Shown: positions 45,106 through 56,263 of the stretch, piece by piece
Position numbering within the stretch: position 1 is the stretch's first letter
How the letters are laid out: each line of letters starts with the position of its first letter
Origin: Diplodia intermedia
Lineage: Eukaryota; Ascomycota; Dothideomycetes; Botryosphaeriales; Botryosphaeriaceae
Reading direction: 5' to 3'
NCBI GenBank assembly: GCA_021495925.1
Contig: JAKEKT010000052.1
Coordinates: 62,001-126,000 of the forward strand
Length of the DNA: 64,000 nt
Position numbers and translations under genes: made by a program
The notes under the pieces: model-generated
Told to the model about the DNA's origin: nothing
What the model saw: the letters and a program-made list of their open reading frames with translations, nothing else
Database searches by the model: none

Positions 45106-47293
45106 ATGGACTCCCTCCAGGTCTCCGTCGCCGTCTCGGCCGTCGCCTCGGCCTTTCACAGCGGAGCCGAGCTGCTCAAGCAGTTGAAGAAGCAGCGCAA
45201 GAAGAGAAGGGGCGAAGATGCGTACAGGGAAAAGGCCCTGCTGGAGTCTCTGGAAAATGGCGAGACTCAAATCGAGCAGCACTACGCTGCCGACTGCCAG
45301 GAACTCGGCCAGCCCGTCAGGATAGGCGACGGTGAGTGCTCCAGCTGCCGACCGACTGTCGCCCGCGCTGACCAAAGTAGCAATTGCGCGTGAGCGTCTG
45401 CTTCACATTGCAGTCTCGCTCCAGTCCGACGTTATCAGGAGCTTGCAAATTGCCACGCGAAATGACTCGGCCGTTGTCGACCTCACTGCCTTGCACGAGG
45501 CGTCGGTCATGCTGCGGCGCGACACTCTGACCGCTCTCGCAGAATTGCGTCAGCGTGCCTTGAATGAGAAGCCCGCCGAGTACCGCCAGAGACTGAACAG
45601 CGATGCCGGATATTCGTCCTCGATCAGCAGCATCCAAAGATCGTCTCTCAGCAACAGCCAACGGTCGCGCTCCTCGACCAATTTCTCCGACAATCTCCCC
45701 CCAGCTGTCACCATTCTCAACATCGAGGAGAAGCCAAAGAGTGTTCTGTCAAGGGTCTTTTCGCACAGGAGGAGCTCCTCCGCCTTGACGTCGCAGTCCA
45801 GCAACTCCAGCAATTCCGAAAAGAGGAACTCTGGTTACAACCTGGCGTCGAATCTGCCATGGATGTCGGATCGCGCACCCCAGGAACATCAAGATCTGGT
45901 CAATCCTCAAACGCACGAACTTCCTGCGGAAGTCCCAATCAGGCGTCGCCCCCCAATGAACCCTCCGCCACCGCCGGCCTACTCGCCCAGCAGGTTCAAC
46001 CACGGCCAATTCGAGTCGGACAGGAAGTTCGATCCTTCTCACTTCCCGGACAGCCCTCGCCCTATCCACCCTCTCGAAAGAGAGTCGATGGACCAGCAGC
46101 AGATCGAGGCCCTGAGCCTGAATGCCGCGGTGCAATCCCCGACGGCCGGAGTAAGAACGTCTGCAGATGTCAACGAAGCTTTCAACCAGTGCTTGGGCTC
46201 ATTGAGGCTGGACCAAAGTTTGCGGCCCACGTCCTGGCTTAGCTCCAGCGACTCCGTTTCCTCTAGTCACTACTCCACATCAGAGAACGCCATGGGAGAC
46301 GATGCGACCATCTCGTCCGCCAATTTTAGCGGTGATGACTGTTCGTCCCTCAGGGTGACTGTACCACCGCGCAAACGCCACAGTTACACGTCTATTCAAA
46401 ACAGCAGCCCTTTCAGCCTCGAGCCTCCGCAATCCGAGCTGAGCTCACCGCCATCTACGGCGACCACAACGCAGTCGCACAACCGCGCGTTTTCCGCTCC
46501 TACCGTTACAGTCATCCCACCACCTCCTCAGACCCAAGCTCCACCTGTGCTTCCCCCGTCAGCCCCAGTCTCACCTGTGGTACCAATGCTCGGCCGTCCC
46601 TGCAAGGCCAACAACTACTACAACTTCTGCAAAGGCGCTTGGTCTCTCCGCGAAGAGTTCAAGAAGGGTCTTACGGTCCGCAACAAGCCGGTCGGCATGT
46701 ACACGTCCTGCCTGGTCTGGCAGTGCAAGGAATGCAACTTCGAGGGCCCTTCCTTCGGCAACAAGAAGCCGTATATGACCGACCCGCGCACCTACACCTT
46801 CGTCCACGAGCTCCCAAGCTGCGGCACGTCAATTACTGTCAGGTACAAGTGGATCTTCCTCGCGAAGAACCACGTCAAGATCAAGTCCGGCCTCCTCCGT
46901 CCGACGGCCACGGAAAATGACCAAACCGTTGCCAGCCTCAACGGCTTCCTCGGCAGCCACCACCATCAACCTTCCAGCTCTTGTGACCTCACCCAGAAAG
47001 ACAACAGCGCTGTTGACGACACAAAGTACCTCCACAAGCCCGGCTACAGCTACGGCTGCTCCTTCTGTTGTGCCGAGGGGCGCGTCACGAGCGTTTATGG
47101 CACTGCTGAGACGCTGCTCAGGCACGTCGCCGAAGCGCATGCTGCTCCTGCAGTGGCGGGAAGGCAGCAGTTGAGCGCGGATGAGCTGGCGCGGACAAAG
47201 TGTGTTATTGGGCGCACGCCGGAGAAGACCGAGGAGTGGGATGTTTGGTTCCCTGGGTTTCAGGCGCAGGGGATCAGGCCATTGGCCCTCTAG
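45106..47293 (+). CDS. Fungal protein with helical N-terminus, Ser/Pro-rich linker and Cys/His C-terminal domain
   Basis: Exons 45106-45331 and 45381-47293 (49-bp intron) give 712 aa. The N-terminal 150 residues are helical (VSVAVSAVASAFHSGAELLK, basic KKQRKKRRG, then SLENGETQIEQHYAADCQELG and IARERLLHIAVSLQSDVIRSL). They resemble the N-terminal signalling domains of many ascomycete proteins. A Ser/Pro-rich disordered region with a PPPPPAYSPSRF motif spans about 170-430. The C-terminal domain has conserved Cys/Trp/Arg positions: YYNFCKGAW, SCLVWQCKECNFEGPSFG, ELPSCGTSITVRYKW. It ends with a C2H2-like YGCSFCCAEG...LLRHVAEAHA, suggesting zinc binding. I do not recognise a named family. An alternative first exon lies at 44919-44933. 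Confidence 0.75.
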
Positions 47294-48885
47294 AGCACCC
47301 ATCCCACAGCTTGACTGATTTTTTTTTTTCTACGACGTTCCGATCTTTCGATTTTCTCTATTCACTCGACGGAGACTCTTCATGGTTTTTCTCTTGAATC
47401 TCTTAGTTTCTTGAGAGCTTTACGGCAAAAAGATACCCGGGACGTTCTTGCTTTCTTTGTTCGTTCTTCGCTTTGACGATTCCACACGCTTCTCGGATCT
47501 TTTTCTTTGCACCCGGGTTGTTCCTTGCAGAGTATGATGTTTATTGAGTACTATACCCGGGCTTTTCTTGTGTACATCTTCTGTCATTTATCTCGAACGA
47601 AGATCAGGGCCGCATTACGACAGTTTTCGATGAGGAGGAAGGACGATGGGACGACGACGAAGCCTTTCAATTCTTTGTATATATGTTTTGTAATGGTTGC
47701 TTCTCTCTTCTCTCTTTCCTTGCCCATCTCCCATGCTGTCTGTCGATGAACTAACTGTGTTTGGCACGGCGCTTGGTATATAGATATGGTAGGCTGGCAC
47801 AATTAACAACAACAACAAGAAGAAACTTTGGAACATTGTATCGCAAACCCTGCTGCAACAGTGACGTGTGTGCGTGCGTGTGCTTTCCCTTTTGTCGTCC
47901 TTGATCGCTGACGTCCCGCCCCGGGGCGATCATCCCATCATCCATTGGCCATGTTCCTGATCATCAGCATCCCCGCACCGCACCGGCACCGGCACCCGCA
48001 CCGCACCCCTTACCCTTGCATCATCAGGGTCCCCACGTCGTTTTTTTTTTTTTGTCGATCATCAAATCAGCCGTGCATGCATGCATGCATGCATTGCGCT
48101 GATTTTTTTTTTCTTTTTCCCTCCCTCCCCCGTGGCGTCGGTTCGGCCGTGGTCTGGCCAGACACACGGGAGGACGTACGGGGAAGAAGCGATCGTCGTC
48201 GGTTCGGTTCCAGACGGGAGATGGTCCGTTTTTCCCGTATGCGGTGTGCCGTGGTCCGGGGGAAATGGGGGAGGGGAGGAGGTATGTAGGGGATGGGAGA
48301 TGGAGGGGCGGGACGGGTCGGGATTGGGTCCGCGTTTTTTGTGTGTGTGCAAGTGCAAGTGGCGCTTTTTGTGCTGATGTCAGCAGCGGTGAGTTTCTTG
48401 TTCCATCCGGTCGGCTGGGGATTCTCTTTTTTTTTTTTTTTCTCCGCTTCCCGGTCCCGGTCCCGGCCGAGACGAGATGCCCGGGCGCATTTTGGATTTG
48501 TGAGATGCACGTGGGTGGGTGGGATTGGTGCGGGTGGGTTGTCGTCGTTCGTTTGTAAGCTGTACGTACGCTGACGACTGACCTGGAGTAAAATATGTGG
48601 CTCGTGGGGTTGTGCTTATCCGTGGCTGCAGGGCTACGAGTCACTGACTTGATTTTTTTTTTTTTTGGTAAAAAAGGCGAGAGCGAGTGATGGGAGGGGA
48701 GGCGAGGGTGGGCTATATTTGGTTTTCTGTTCGATTCAATTTGGATTTGAATTCGGGTTTGGAATTGGAATTCTTGGGGGTAAGACGAGGTAAGGCGGGC
48801 AATCAGCGGGTTTGTCGGGGAGTCGGCGGTCAGCTTGGCTTGATTTGGTTGGAGCTGGAAAGAGGGACATCGGCTGGCTTGGGTG
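47294..48885. other. Long intergenic region with simple repeats
   Basis: It lies downstream of the zinc-finger protein gene. It contains repeated T runs (near 47320, 48040, 48103, 48428 and 48651) and a TGCA tandem repeat. The long minus-strand open frame at 48024-48998 is low-complexity (Pro/Lys/Thr/Arg) and is rejected as a gene. Confidence 0.45.
48074..48095. repeat. (TGCA)n microsatellite
   Basis: Five consecutive TGCA units plus a partial one, self-complementary and able to form a cruciform or hairpin. Confidence 0.9.
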
Positions 48886-49081
48886 GTGGGTGACAAAAGA
48901 AGTTGCACCTCCGGCATCTGCCTAACAGAACAATCCAATATGGGATGGATAGTTGAATACAAGATCTCCACGAAAATTTTAGTTTTAAATACGCACATTT
49001 ACATTCGGATCTATACAATTCAACTACTTATATATATCTTTAGAAGATAGATGCGGGGGTGCAGTTTCTTTTGTCACCCGC
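48886..49081. mobile_element. 196-bp MITE-like element, copy 1 (both ends present)
   Basis: The left end GTGGGTGACAAAAGAAGTTG mirrors the right end (complement GCGGGTGACAAAAGAAACTG), giving inverted termini of about 22 bp with few mismatches. The interior shares order and sequence with copy 2 at 57165-57347 (GATGGATAGTTGAATACAAG, AGTTTTAAATACGCACAT, CTTTAGAAGATAGATGC). It contains a second, inner inverted pair starting TTGAATACAAGATC. No clear target-site duplication could be chosen. No coding capacity. Confidence 0.8.
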
Positions 49082-49756
49082 TGTGGCGGTTAAGGATGCT
49101 TCTCGAGCCCGTATAGAACGCCCGGTGCAGATGCTAGCCAGCCAGCGCTCGCTTGTGAGGAGCCGCCATCCATCGCCCCTACCGGCAGTCGATGCTCCGG
49201 AGTCATGCGCAGGTGCGTCGTGCGTGCGACGGTATTGCGTGTCGACCGAAGATGGGAGGGGCTCGCTGGGAAAGGAGGGGAGGTGTCCCTGATGCGTGTG
49301 ATGGTACGAAGTGTTCGGTGCACGCGTGGAGTTGGGATCGATAAGGTAGGCTGGCAGAGGCCTAACGGGTCACGCAGGTCTATAGTCATAGGATCTTTTC
49401 CGCAGGAATGCAATACGAGAAATTGCCCTGAAAGGCAGGCCTAGTTCATATGCTCGCTGGGAATGACTGAGGCACGGATCTGAGGAGGTGGAGGGGTATT
49501 GATGCATTGAGCTACCCGGAGAGAAGCACAACGTATTCCCCTCATCTTCTCCTTCGACGATATCAGATTCATCCTTGGCCATCACATCTTCCAATGCCGC
49601 CTCCGATACCCAGTCACCGGCCGCGTCATTGTGCATCTGGCTGTAAACTCTTTCCTTCGACGCGTATCCCTACCTGATATTTCCAGGTTTTCGCATCCCT
49701 GTTCCGCCGTGAAGACACATGGTGACTCTCGGGAAATCTACGCGGTCCTGCCGCCA
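49082..49756. other. Intergenic region
   Basis: It lies downstream (3') of the small minus-strand zinc-finger gene. Open frames on both strands, none supported. Confidence 0.45.
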
Positions 49757-50425
49757 TTAGCTTTCCATCACGGATATGGGGCGTTCTTGGAATATGATGG
49801 GATCATACAACCTTTCGGATAATTCCCCTTCGAGAATTCCGATATCCCTGAGGTGATTGTAGAAGTCCACATCCTGGACACGCTCAACAGCGCTCGGCAG
49901 TTTCTTTCCCTGTCGGATATGGGAGGCCACATCGTCCAGAATCCGTGTCCAAGTCAGTGGCTCGGCTCTAACGCTGCGGAGAGTACAGTCTGGGAATGGG
50001 CATGTGATTGACTGCGGGAGAAGGCGGTCCTCGAAGTGGCCGGTGCTATGCTGGCGCCATGCAGCCTCGTCATTGAAGGATAAAGAGCAGCCGAAGAATT
50101 TGAAGAAGCAATCGTAAGTCGAAGAGGTCTGCTGATATGTGGCGCTGCTGTTCTGCGAGTTGTGAACTGCCACTTGCTGCTGTTGGCACTCTTCTACTGG
50201 TGAAAGAAGACTTGATGCGGTTTGAGTATGTGCCTCTGATTCGGGTATGTGGGGCGGACTGCTCGGGTCTATGGTCAGCTTTGATAGGGCAGCCTCTTCT
50301 TCGGGGAAGAGAGTCTCTTGACGCTGTGGCCTTTCTTTTATGTTACGCACGCATCTCAACTCATATTCGTCCATGGTGTCTTGAGGAACGAGATCGAGCT
50401 CCTCTCCGGAATTGCTCTTCTCCAT
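49757..50425 (-). CDS. Small C2H2-like zinc-finger protein
   Basis: Single exon on the minus strand, 222 aa from the ATG at 50425. The N-terminal 110 residues are acidic and Gln/Ser-rich (LFPEEEAALSKLTIDPSSPP; EECQQQQVAVHNSQ). A compact Cys/His domain follows: YDCFFKFFGCSLSFNDEAAWRQHSTGHF, then SITCPFPDCTLRS and DDVASHIRQGKKL. This gives CxnC...HxnH spacing for one or two zinc sites. It ends with VDFYNHLRDIGILEGE. This arrangement recurs in ascomycete proteins of unknown function linked to ankyrin/NLR neighbourhoods; I cannot name a function. The gene lies 342 bp downstream of, and on the same strand as, the zinc-finger/DnaJ-fusion gene. It could be a partner or a split domain of that system. 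Confidence 0.7.
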   Translation of the reverse strand: MEKSNSGEELDLVPQDTMDEYELRCVRNIKERPQRQETLFPEEEAALSKLTIDPSSPPHIPESEAHTQTASSLLSPVEECQQQQVAVHNSQNSSATYQQTSSTYDCFFKFFGCSLSFNDEAAWRQHSTGHFEDRLLPQSITCPFPDCTLRSVRAEPLTWTRILDDVASHIRQGKKLPSAVERVQDVDFYNHLRDIGILEGELSERLYDPIIFQERPISVMES

Positions 50426-50767
50426 CAGCGGTTGTTCGTGAGCATTTTGCGTCTTGCCAGCAGCCAGAAGCTCAGTATCTGGCTTTCAGTACTTTCAAAG
50501 TAAAAAGTGGGAATAATTTACCCCACACAGTTTAGTGAGCCTTGGTATTAGAGCATGTCTAAGCAGTTTGAGTCATTCGGGAAAGCATGCGACTAATGCG
50601 GCAGAACATATAGCATAGGAAATTTACAAAGGATTGTCTACAAACTCAGATTTCCCGGACCTCTATGTCAACCCTGTCGTTGTTATGGATATTTCCAGTG
50701 ATATCTGTGAGCCAACCCACAAATGATCATCAATTGCCAACGGGCTGATGCTGGAGGGCTACCAAAA
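50426..50767. other. Intergenic gap between two minus-strand zinc-finger genes
   Basis: This 342-bp gap holds the 3' end of the fusion gene and the promoter of the small zinc-finger gene. No other feature seen. Confidence 0.45.
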
Positions 50768-52900
50768 TTAGATAATACCTGGTTCCCCAGGCGGTTTGAT
50801 ATTCACTTCCACAATAAGGTCCCCTCTGTTTGATGGGTCTTTCGATAGTGGCAATCCGAAGTCTGAGAATGTCTTCGTCCAGCCATCCGTAGTATTTCGT
50901 GGGCCCACGACTTTCAAAACCCTTCCACATATGGTTTGGACTTCTTTACGCCACCCAACGATTGACTCTGCGATGGATATCTCAACAATAGTGTGCAGAT
51001 CTGAACCGAGACGTTGAAACAGGGGATGTGGTTTCTGATACATATGTGATCAGCATTGTTAGGTCTTGCTTCGGCTGTCACCGAATACAATATACTAACA
51101 TCTTTAATGATAAACCGAACATCTTGCCGTACTCCATTAGGTGCCATGTTTCCGGCGCGCGGGTATGTGAATCTGGATCCTGGTTTGAGTCCCCTTTTGA
51201 TAGATACAATGAGCTCCTTGGTTTCCGTCATGGTCCGCGCGGTAGCCGGATCAAATAATTCTCTGTGAATGGCCACTCTCTTTTGGGATCCATTGAAAAT
51301 GTCTTCCAATGATACTTCAAGAGGATGCTCAATTATATCGGTTACTCCTGATGGCAGCGGGGAATGTAAAGTGGTGTCCGGGTTAGGAAGTCCATCACTC
51401 AATGAATCTGATGATGATGGCTGCTCAACTTCATCACAATCCTCTTGCGATGAACCAGGAAGTGCGGAAAGTGCAAGCTGCTCCAAATGTTTCCCAAGAT
51501 GCTTTTCCAGTTGCCGAAGTGGAATATTCTTGGCCTCACACAGAACACAATCTGCGAGTGCTTCCATACTTAGCCGCGACCGACATGAGTACAAAAGCGA
51601 CGCACGGTCGTCTCCGGATAGTATTTCAGGGTGGTTCTGTCGGATATGGATCTCAAGATCAGATATTTCGTGGAATATCTTGCCGCAACCTCCTAAGCAC
51701 TCCCATTGACATCTGTGGAAATCTCTCTCGTGTTGAAACCATTCGTGCCGTCTCGCAAAGACTTTGTGTGCAACTTGGCATTCGTTGAAGGTACAAACGT
51801 AAGGTCGAAGATCCCGGAAAACATGCCTCCTGTTTGTTGTATCAGTTCAGTGTCTTCCCTTAGACAGAGCTTTGGGATTACCCACTTCCAATCTCGTCGA
51901 TTATGAACCAACACAATCATGTAGCAGAACGGGCACTCAAACGGAGTCCCATATCTTCCGTTTTCTGGGATTGAGGGTACCTGAAGCTCTCCGCCTGACG
52001 TAGTCGTGAGAGATGTCGCAAATGAGGTCGCGGATATTTCAGACTCGGATCCTTCATCTTCAACGTTTCCATGCTCGGTATCCTTTATCTTGTCGGGAAG
52101 CGAAGAAGCAACAGTACTTTCAGGCACAGATTCGTGACCCTGGGACGATCTCTGTTCAGCGTTCAAGCCCTGTGCGAGCTTACTGACGTGAACTTCCCGA
52201 AACTTGAAGTACAGACGACGTTTCGAGATAGCCTTTCCTAAGCGCGTTATGATTGGTTCTGATGCATAGGGGAACTTTTCCCTCGTATGGCCAATATCAT
52301 AGGCTTCGTGATGAGAGGTGTCAATGCCAGCTGTGAAGAACTGATCATGAGCGGCTGGATTGCGCATCGACATGGACAACCGGAATAAAAGGCTGATTCG
52401 CTTCTCCATGCTATTTCGCAGCTGACATAGCTCAGTTTCTTCGGAAAGGCCAGTGCCGCCGTCTGTACCGGTAGTTGAATCCGAATCCGAGTCGTCAGTG
52501 CACCCTTCCCATGGCGCCCTTTCTCCTGACAAGAGTAGGGACACTTTTGATTGAGAAATGTCAGCAACTATGTGCTTCAAGCTAAGACAAAGAGAGGTTT
52601 ACCATCTGTGATGATTGCGGCAAGATCTTCCAACAAGGAAATGACTTTTGCCCGTAGGTGCGAGGCATCGCGAAGTCTATATTCCAGGGAGCTTCTGCCG
52701 GTTCGGTGAGCGCCGACATTGCCGATCCATATTTTGAAGCGGCCGAATTCTTCTTTAATCTGCGCCGAATTGATTTCGTTTGCGAATCGAGTGTCAGTCT
52801 GAAGCAGAGTCGACAACAGGGTGTCAAAGGCAGAAAGGCAGGCTTCAACATGTGACGATATCGACACGGCAGTAGCGCCTGCGGCAACGTTCGATGCCAT
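50768..52900 (-). CDS. C2H2 zinc-finger protein fused to DnaJ-type C-terminal (peptide-binding) domains, no J domain
   Basis: Four minus-strand exons (52900-52603, 52543-51886, 51829-51100, 51034-50768) give 650 aa. Residues 1-100 are the helical N-terminal domain common in ascomycete signalling proteins (FGRFKIWIGNVGAHRTGRSS; LEYRLRDASHLRAKVISLLEDL). A disordered acidic Ser/Thr region follows. Residues about 299-450 hold a C2H2-like cluster: CPFCYMIV...NRRDWKRHVFRDLRPYVC, HEWFQHERDFHRCQWEC, GCGKIFHEISDLEIHIRQNH, CVLCEAKNI...LEKHLGKH. Residues about 488-645 match the two C-terminal beta domains of class B Hsp40: VSLEDIFNGSQKR, SIKRGLKPGSRFTY, DVRFIIKDKPHPLFQRLGSDLH, GLPLSKDPSNRGDLIVEVNI. No HPD-containing J domain or DnaJ Cys-rich repeats are present. 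It probably binds client peptides without recruiting Hsp70, which is inference. Confidence 0.85.
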
Positions 52901-53241
52901 CTCGTCCTTCTGGATGTTGCGCGATGACGGACGCAAAAAGAAGGAGACGACAGAAAGTAACGTCAAGGAGTTGTCCTGATTAGCCCCGAGTCGTCTTGCA
53001 AGTCTGACCCGAGCAGTCAGTCACGCGACACGTGTCGGTTACCCCACTTATGCAAGTTGGCTGACATGCGCGTTGTGCAACAACTTTGACCAATAATACT
53101 ACATAATCAGACGGTATGCGAACCGGCTCCCCGTACCCTTGTAACCCCGCTCTCACGCGCTCCTCAGCCTCACTCGACGAAACCTTTGCACTCTTACCAA
53201 TTCATCAAAGCCGCCCATTAGCGATCCTCTGAGTGGTTACC
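52901..53241. promoter_or_regulatory. Divergent promoter region (zinc-finger/DnaJ fusion vs HeLo-like/DUF7580 gene)
   Basis: It is 341 bp between two divergent start codons, so both promoters must overlap here. It contains the palindrome-like CACGTGTCG near 53030. No specific operator is claimed. Confidence 0.5.
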
Positions 53242-55008
53242 ATGTCAGGTATCGAGGTGGCTGGCCTCGTGCTCGGGGCTATCCCACTGGCAGTGAAAGC
53301 CTTCAAAATATACGCGGAAAGTGTTTCTCAAGTCAAGCGCTATCGAGGATACCGGAACCATCTTCAAGATCTCTATCAGGACCTTGATAGCGAATACATC
53401 GTGTATCTTAATACCTGCGAACAGCTACTGGATGGCATAGTCGACCATAATGCTCAGAAAACGAAGTTGTTGGAGGATCCTGGGGGAGATGCATGGAGAG
53501 ACCCTGAGCTCGAGGAAAAACTCAAGAGGCGACTTGCGAGATCGTACGAAAATTACATGGAAACTGTCCAGGGGATGAAGAGCGCAGTGGAGGAAATCAA
53601 GGCTCGTCTGAAACTTGGTCCGGACGGAAAGGTATTCTTTACCTTCGTCTGCTTCTTAGCCATATGAACGCTAATCTCGGGCCAGGTCCAATTGAAAAAT
53701 GCCAACAAATTCAGAGAGGAGATCCACCGGATAAAGTTCAGCATCCAGAAACCCGACTACGAGGGGCTCATCGCAAGGATCACACGTAACAACCTCAGGC
53801 TAAGCAAGCTCACTGAGCAGAACCGATCACTTGAAGAGTCCCGTTACCCCAAGAAACGGAAGCTTCCGGACTTCTCCAAGGTCCAGTCTAACGCCCGACA
53901 TGTATACAAGATCCTCAGCGCAGGCCTTCAATGCGGACAAGGTAGTTGCACTACTTCCCATACTGTCAACCTCAGGCTAGAGTGCCGAGATAGCCTCAAG
54001 CTGCTACCGCTTGGCCAACAAACATACTATCAGTCAGCTTTCCGGGTTCTAATCTCCTACTGCCCGAATCAAAAACCCCCGCAGGAAGCTCCATGGAACC
54101 TGGAAGCTATGGATGTACATCCATTCGCAGAAGTGCCGCGACCGGACCCACCGCCTCCGGCACATTCAGCGAAGAAAAAAGTTGCATTCGCAGCCGATTC
54201 TGACACTGAAACGCCACCCGCCGTCCCTGACACTTCGAAACTCTTGAAGATTGAAAATCTATGTCGGGAGATACCTCGCTTCCGGTCGGCGAACGCGGGC
54301 ACCTGCGTGGGCTTCCTCCAGGACCAAGGCACGTCCCAAAAGATTGCTATTTTCCCAACCTCGCTGCCTGTCAACTTGCGAAACACACCGTCGTCGTTCT
54401 TACCTCTTCGTACCATCTTCTCTGATGGTCGCCCTGAGAAGGCACCAATCTCCTGGGCCGACAAGCTCCGTGTCGCCGTTGTCATTGCTTCGAGCATTCT
54501 GCAGCTGCATGAGACCCCCTGGCTACACGACGAATGGAGCATGGAGGATATCAAGATCCTCAGTGATGCGGAGGCAGACATTTGTAACTATCTGTTTCTC
54601 TCCAGGACCTGTGACGCAAGCACGGATCATCCAGGCTCTATGTCATGGGTTGGCCCGTGTTCAGTATTCCGGAGTGGTGTTCGGTGCCAGAAATTGTTCG
54701 CGCTTGGTATCCTTCTCATAGAGCTCTGCTTTGGAAAACCGTTCCATGATCTACGGCGACAGAGCCCTCTGTCCTCGGAGCCCGAACCATCTGGCCTTTC
54801 AGACTTGACCATAGCAGACGAGTATGTTGACTGGTGTTACTTGGAGAAGGGAAACCACTACGGAGACGTTGTGAGGAGATGCATCCGGTGTTCGTTTGAT
54901 ACCAGAAAGGCGGACCTTGGGGATGCGCAATTTCGGAGCGCTGTTTATGAGGGTGTGTTGGGGCCCCTTCAGGAGGATCTTCGCAACTTTAGTGGACTAA
55001 GTAGCTAA
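53242..55008 (+). CDS. HeLo-like N-terminal domain with DUF7580 (kinase-like) C-terminal domain
   Basis: Exons 53242-53631 and 53686-55008 (54-bp intron) give 570 aa. The N-terminus MSGIEVAGLVLGAIPLAVKAFKIY is the hydrophobic first helix typical of fungal HeLo-like membrane-targeting or cell-death domains. Helices follow with VKRYRGYRNHLQDLYQDLDSEYIVYLNTCEQLLDG. The C-terminal 300 residues fit the DUF7580 pattern: RVAVVIASSILQLHETPWLHDEWSMEDI, FALGILLIELCFGKPFHDL and YGDVVRRCIRCSFD. This recalls the C-lobe of a protein kinase without catalytic motifs. Such proteins are candidates for cell-death or allorecognition signalling; function here is inferred. The gene diverges from the zinc-finger/DnaJ fusion across 341 bp. 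A decayed copy of its C-terminus lies at 57475-57822. Confidence 0.8.
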
Positions 55009-56263
55009 ACAGATCGGCCACTTTTATTGAGCGTTGCGAGGGTACGAAGGTTTTCAGAGAAGCGAAATGTCGGGGTTCAGTCTACTGTTGCGAAAAAACT
55101 AGTCTTAGTCTCTTCCATTGGTGGCTGGTAACAGAATGAATTTCATTTGAACCGCTCTTGTAACTAGAATTTCTATATTCTTGACCTGCCATCCAGTTTT
55201 ATAGCAAGAATCCGAGGGCGTGCGTGACTAGTGAGTGCGACTGGCTGGAGTGACTAAAGGCGTAACCCCCGAACGCCGCACACACCCGACGATTTTATCA
55301 GAGCTAAAGATAGTGTAGGTCGAATTCATTCTTCCCGCTTCAGATCAAGTCAAACCACTCTGAAAATGTCCGTCACTAGTTGCTTAACATCATAATAATC
55401 TCCAGAACTATTTTGATGCCCTTCCATTCCGCTGAGAAGCCACGTCAAAATCCTTTTGACTTAGAACGTGCTACTTGGCCGACGGTACACCTGCGATTCG
55501 GCGGCACAGTTGTCCGCCGCCTGACAGTGGCAACGATCTCATCAGCCTCGCCAGTGAGCTGGCTGAAGTCTCGCCCAAAATCAACGACAAGTATCTTGAC
55601 AAACGTTCCTCGGATACAAGATCCACACAATCGGCCACCCCAACAAGTTATTTAATTCGGTGCACGACTTCGAGTCATGGCTTCGTGACAACGGAGCTTT
55701 AGTGCCTCGGGCACCTTAGTCGGGCACTACCCACGTAATTATGGGAGATAACGCCTCCCACCACCTCATCGCAACCTGTCCTCGGCAAAGGTCGTGTCCT
55801 TCGAGGACTCCATGAACGACACTTTCCAGCTCGCAAGGCCCGTCGACGACGAGGAATATCAAGGCTCGGATCCAGAGACGTCAACCCCGACCTCCCCGGC
55901 GTTTCCCGTTACTCCCCGACCCAAGCGCGGAGCGACACAACTCACCGAAGCCTCCCCCAGCGAAGACGCCTTGTGCTTTCGTGTGAACGAACAACTGGCG
56001 GAACAGCTCAAGAAAGCTACGGTCCGACCGTTCGCTCCCTTGTGACAACCGGTGTAGGTCTTCGCTCTCGACCACCGTCGCAGATGACCGAAAGAAACCC
56101 GTTCACTTCGCTCCTGGGGGAACCCAGCCCTTCTTCTTCTTAGGACGACGGTTTTGGCCCGTGCGGCCTCCTGGCGGTAGTAGGTGCCTCCTTCTCAGCG
56201 GAGGGCATCTGAGGGTAGATAGCGCTCCTCCTCCCTTTAACATCCGTCTTCTTCCGCTCATTC
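55009..56263. other. Intergenic with possible gene remnants
   Basis: Two short stretches look protein-like but lie in different frames with no start. One is at about 55475-55620 (CPPPDSGNDLISLASELAEV). The other is at about 55794-56045 (NDTFQLARPVDDEEYQGSDP; SEDALCFRVNEQLAEQLKKA). They may be exons of an unrecognised gene or remnants of a degraded one. No family recognised. Confidence 0.35.

Noticed and set aside
48024..48998. 324-codon minus-strand open frame
   Set aside because: It is low-complexity Pro/Thr/Lys/Arg sequence spanning poly-T and TGCA repeats and the start of a MITE; no splice or family support.
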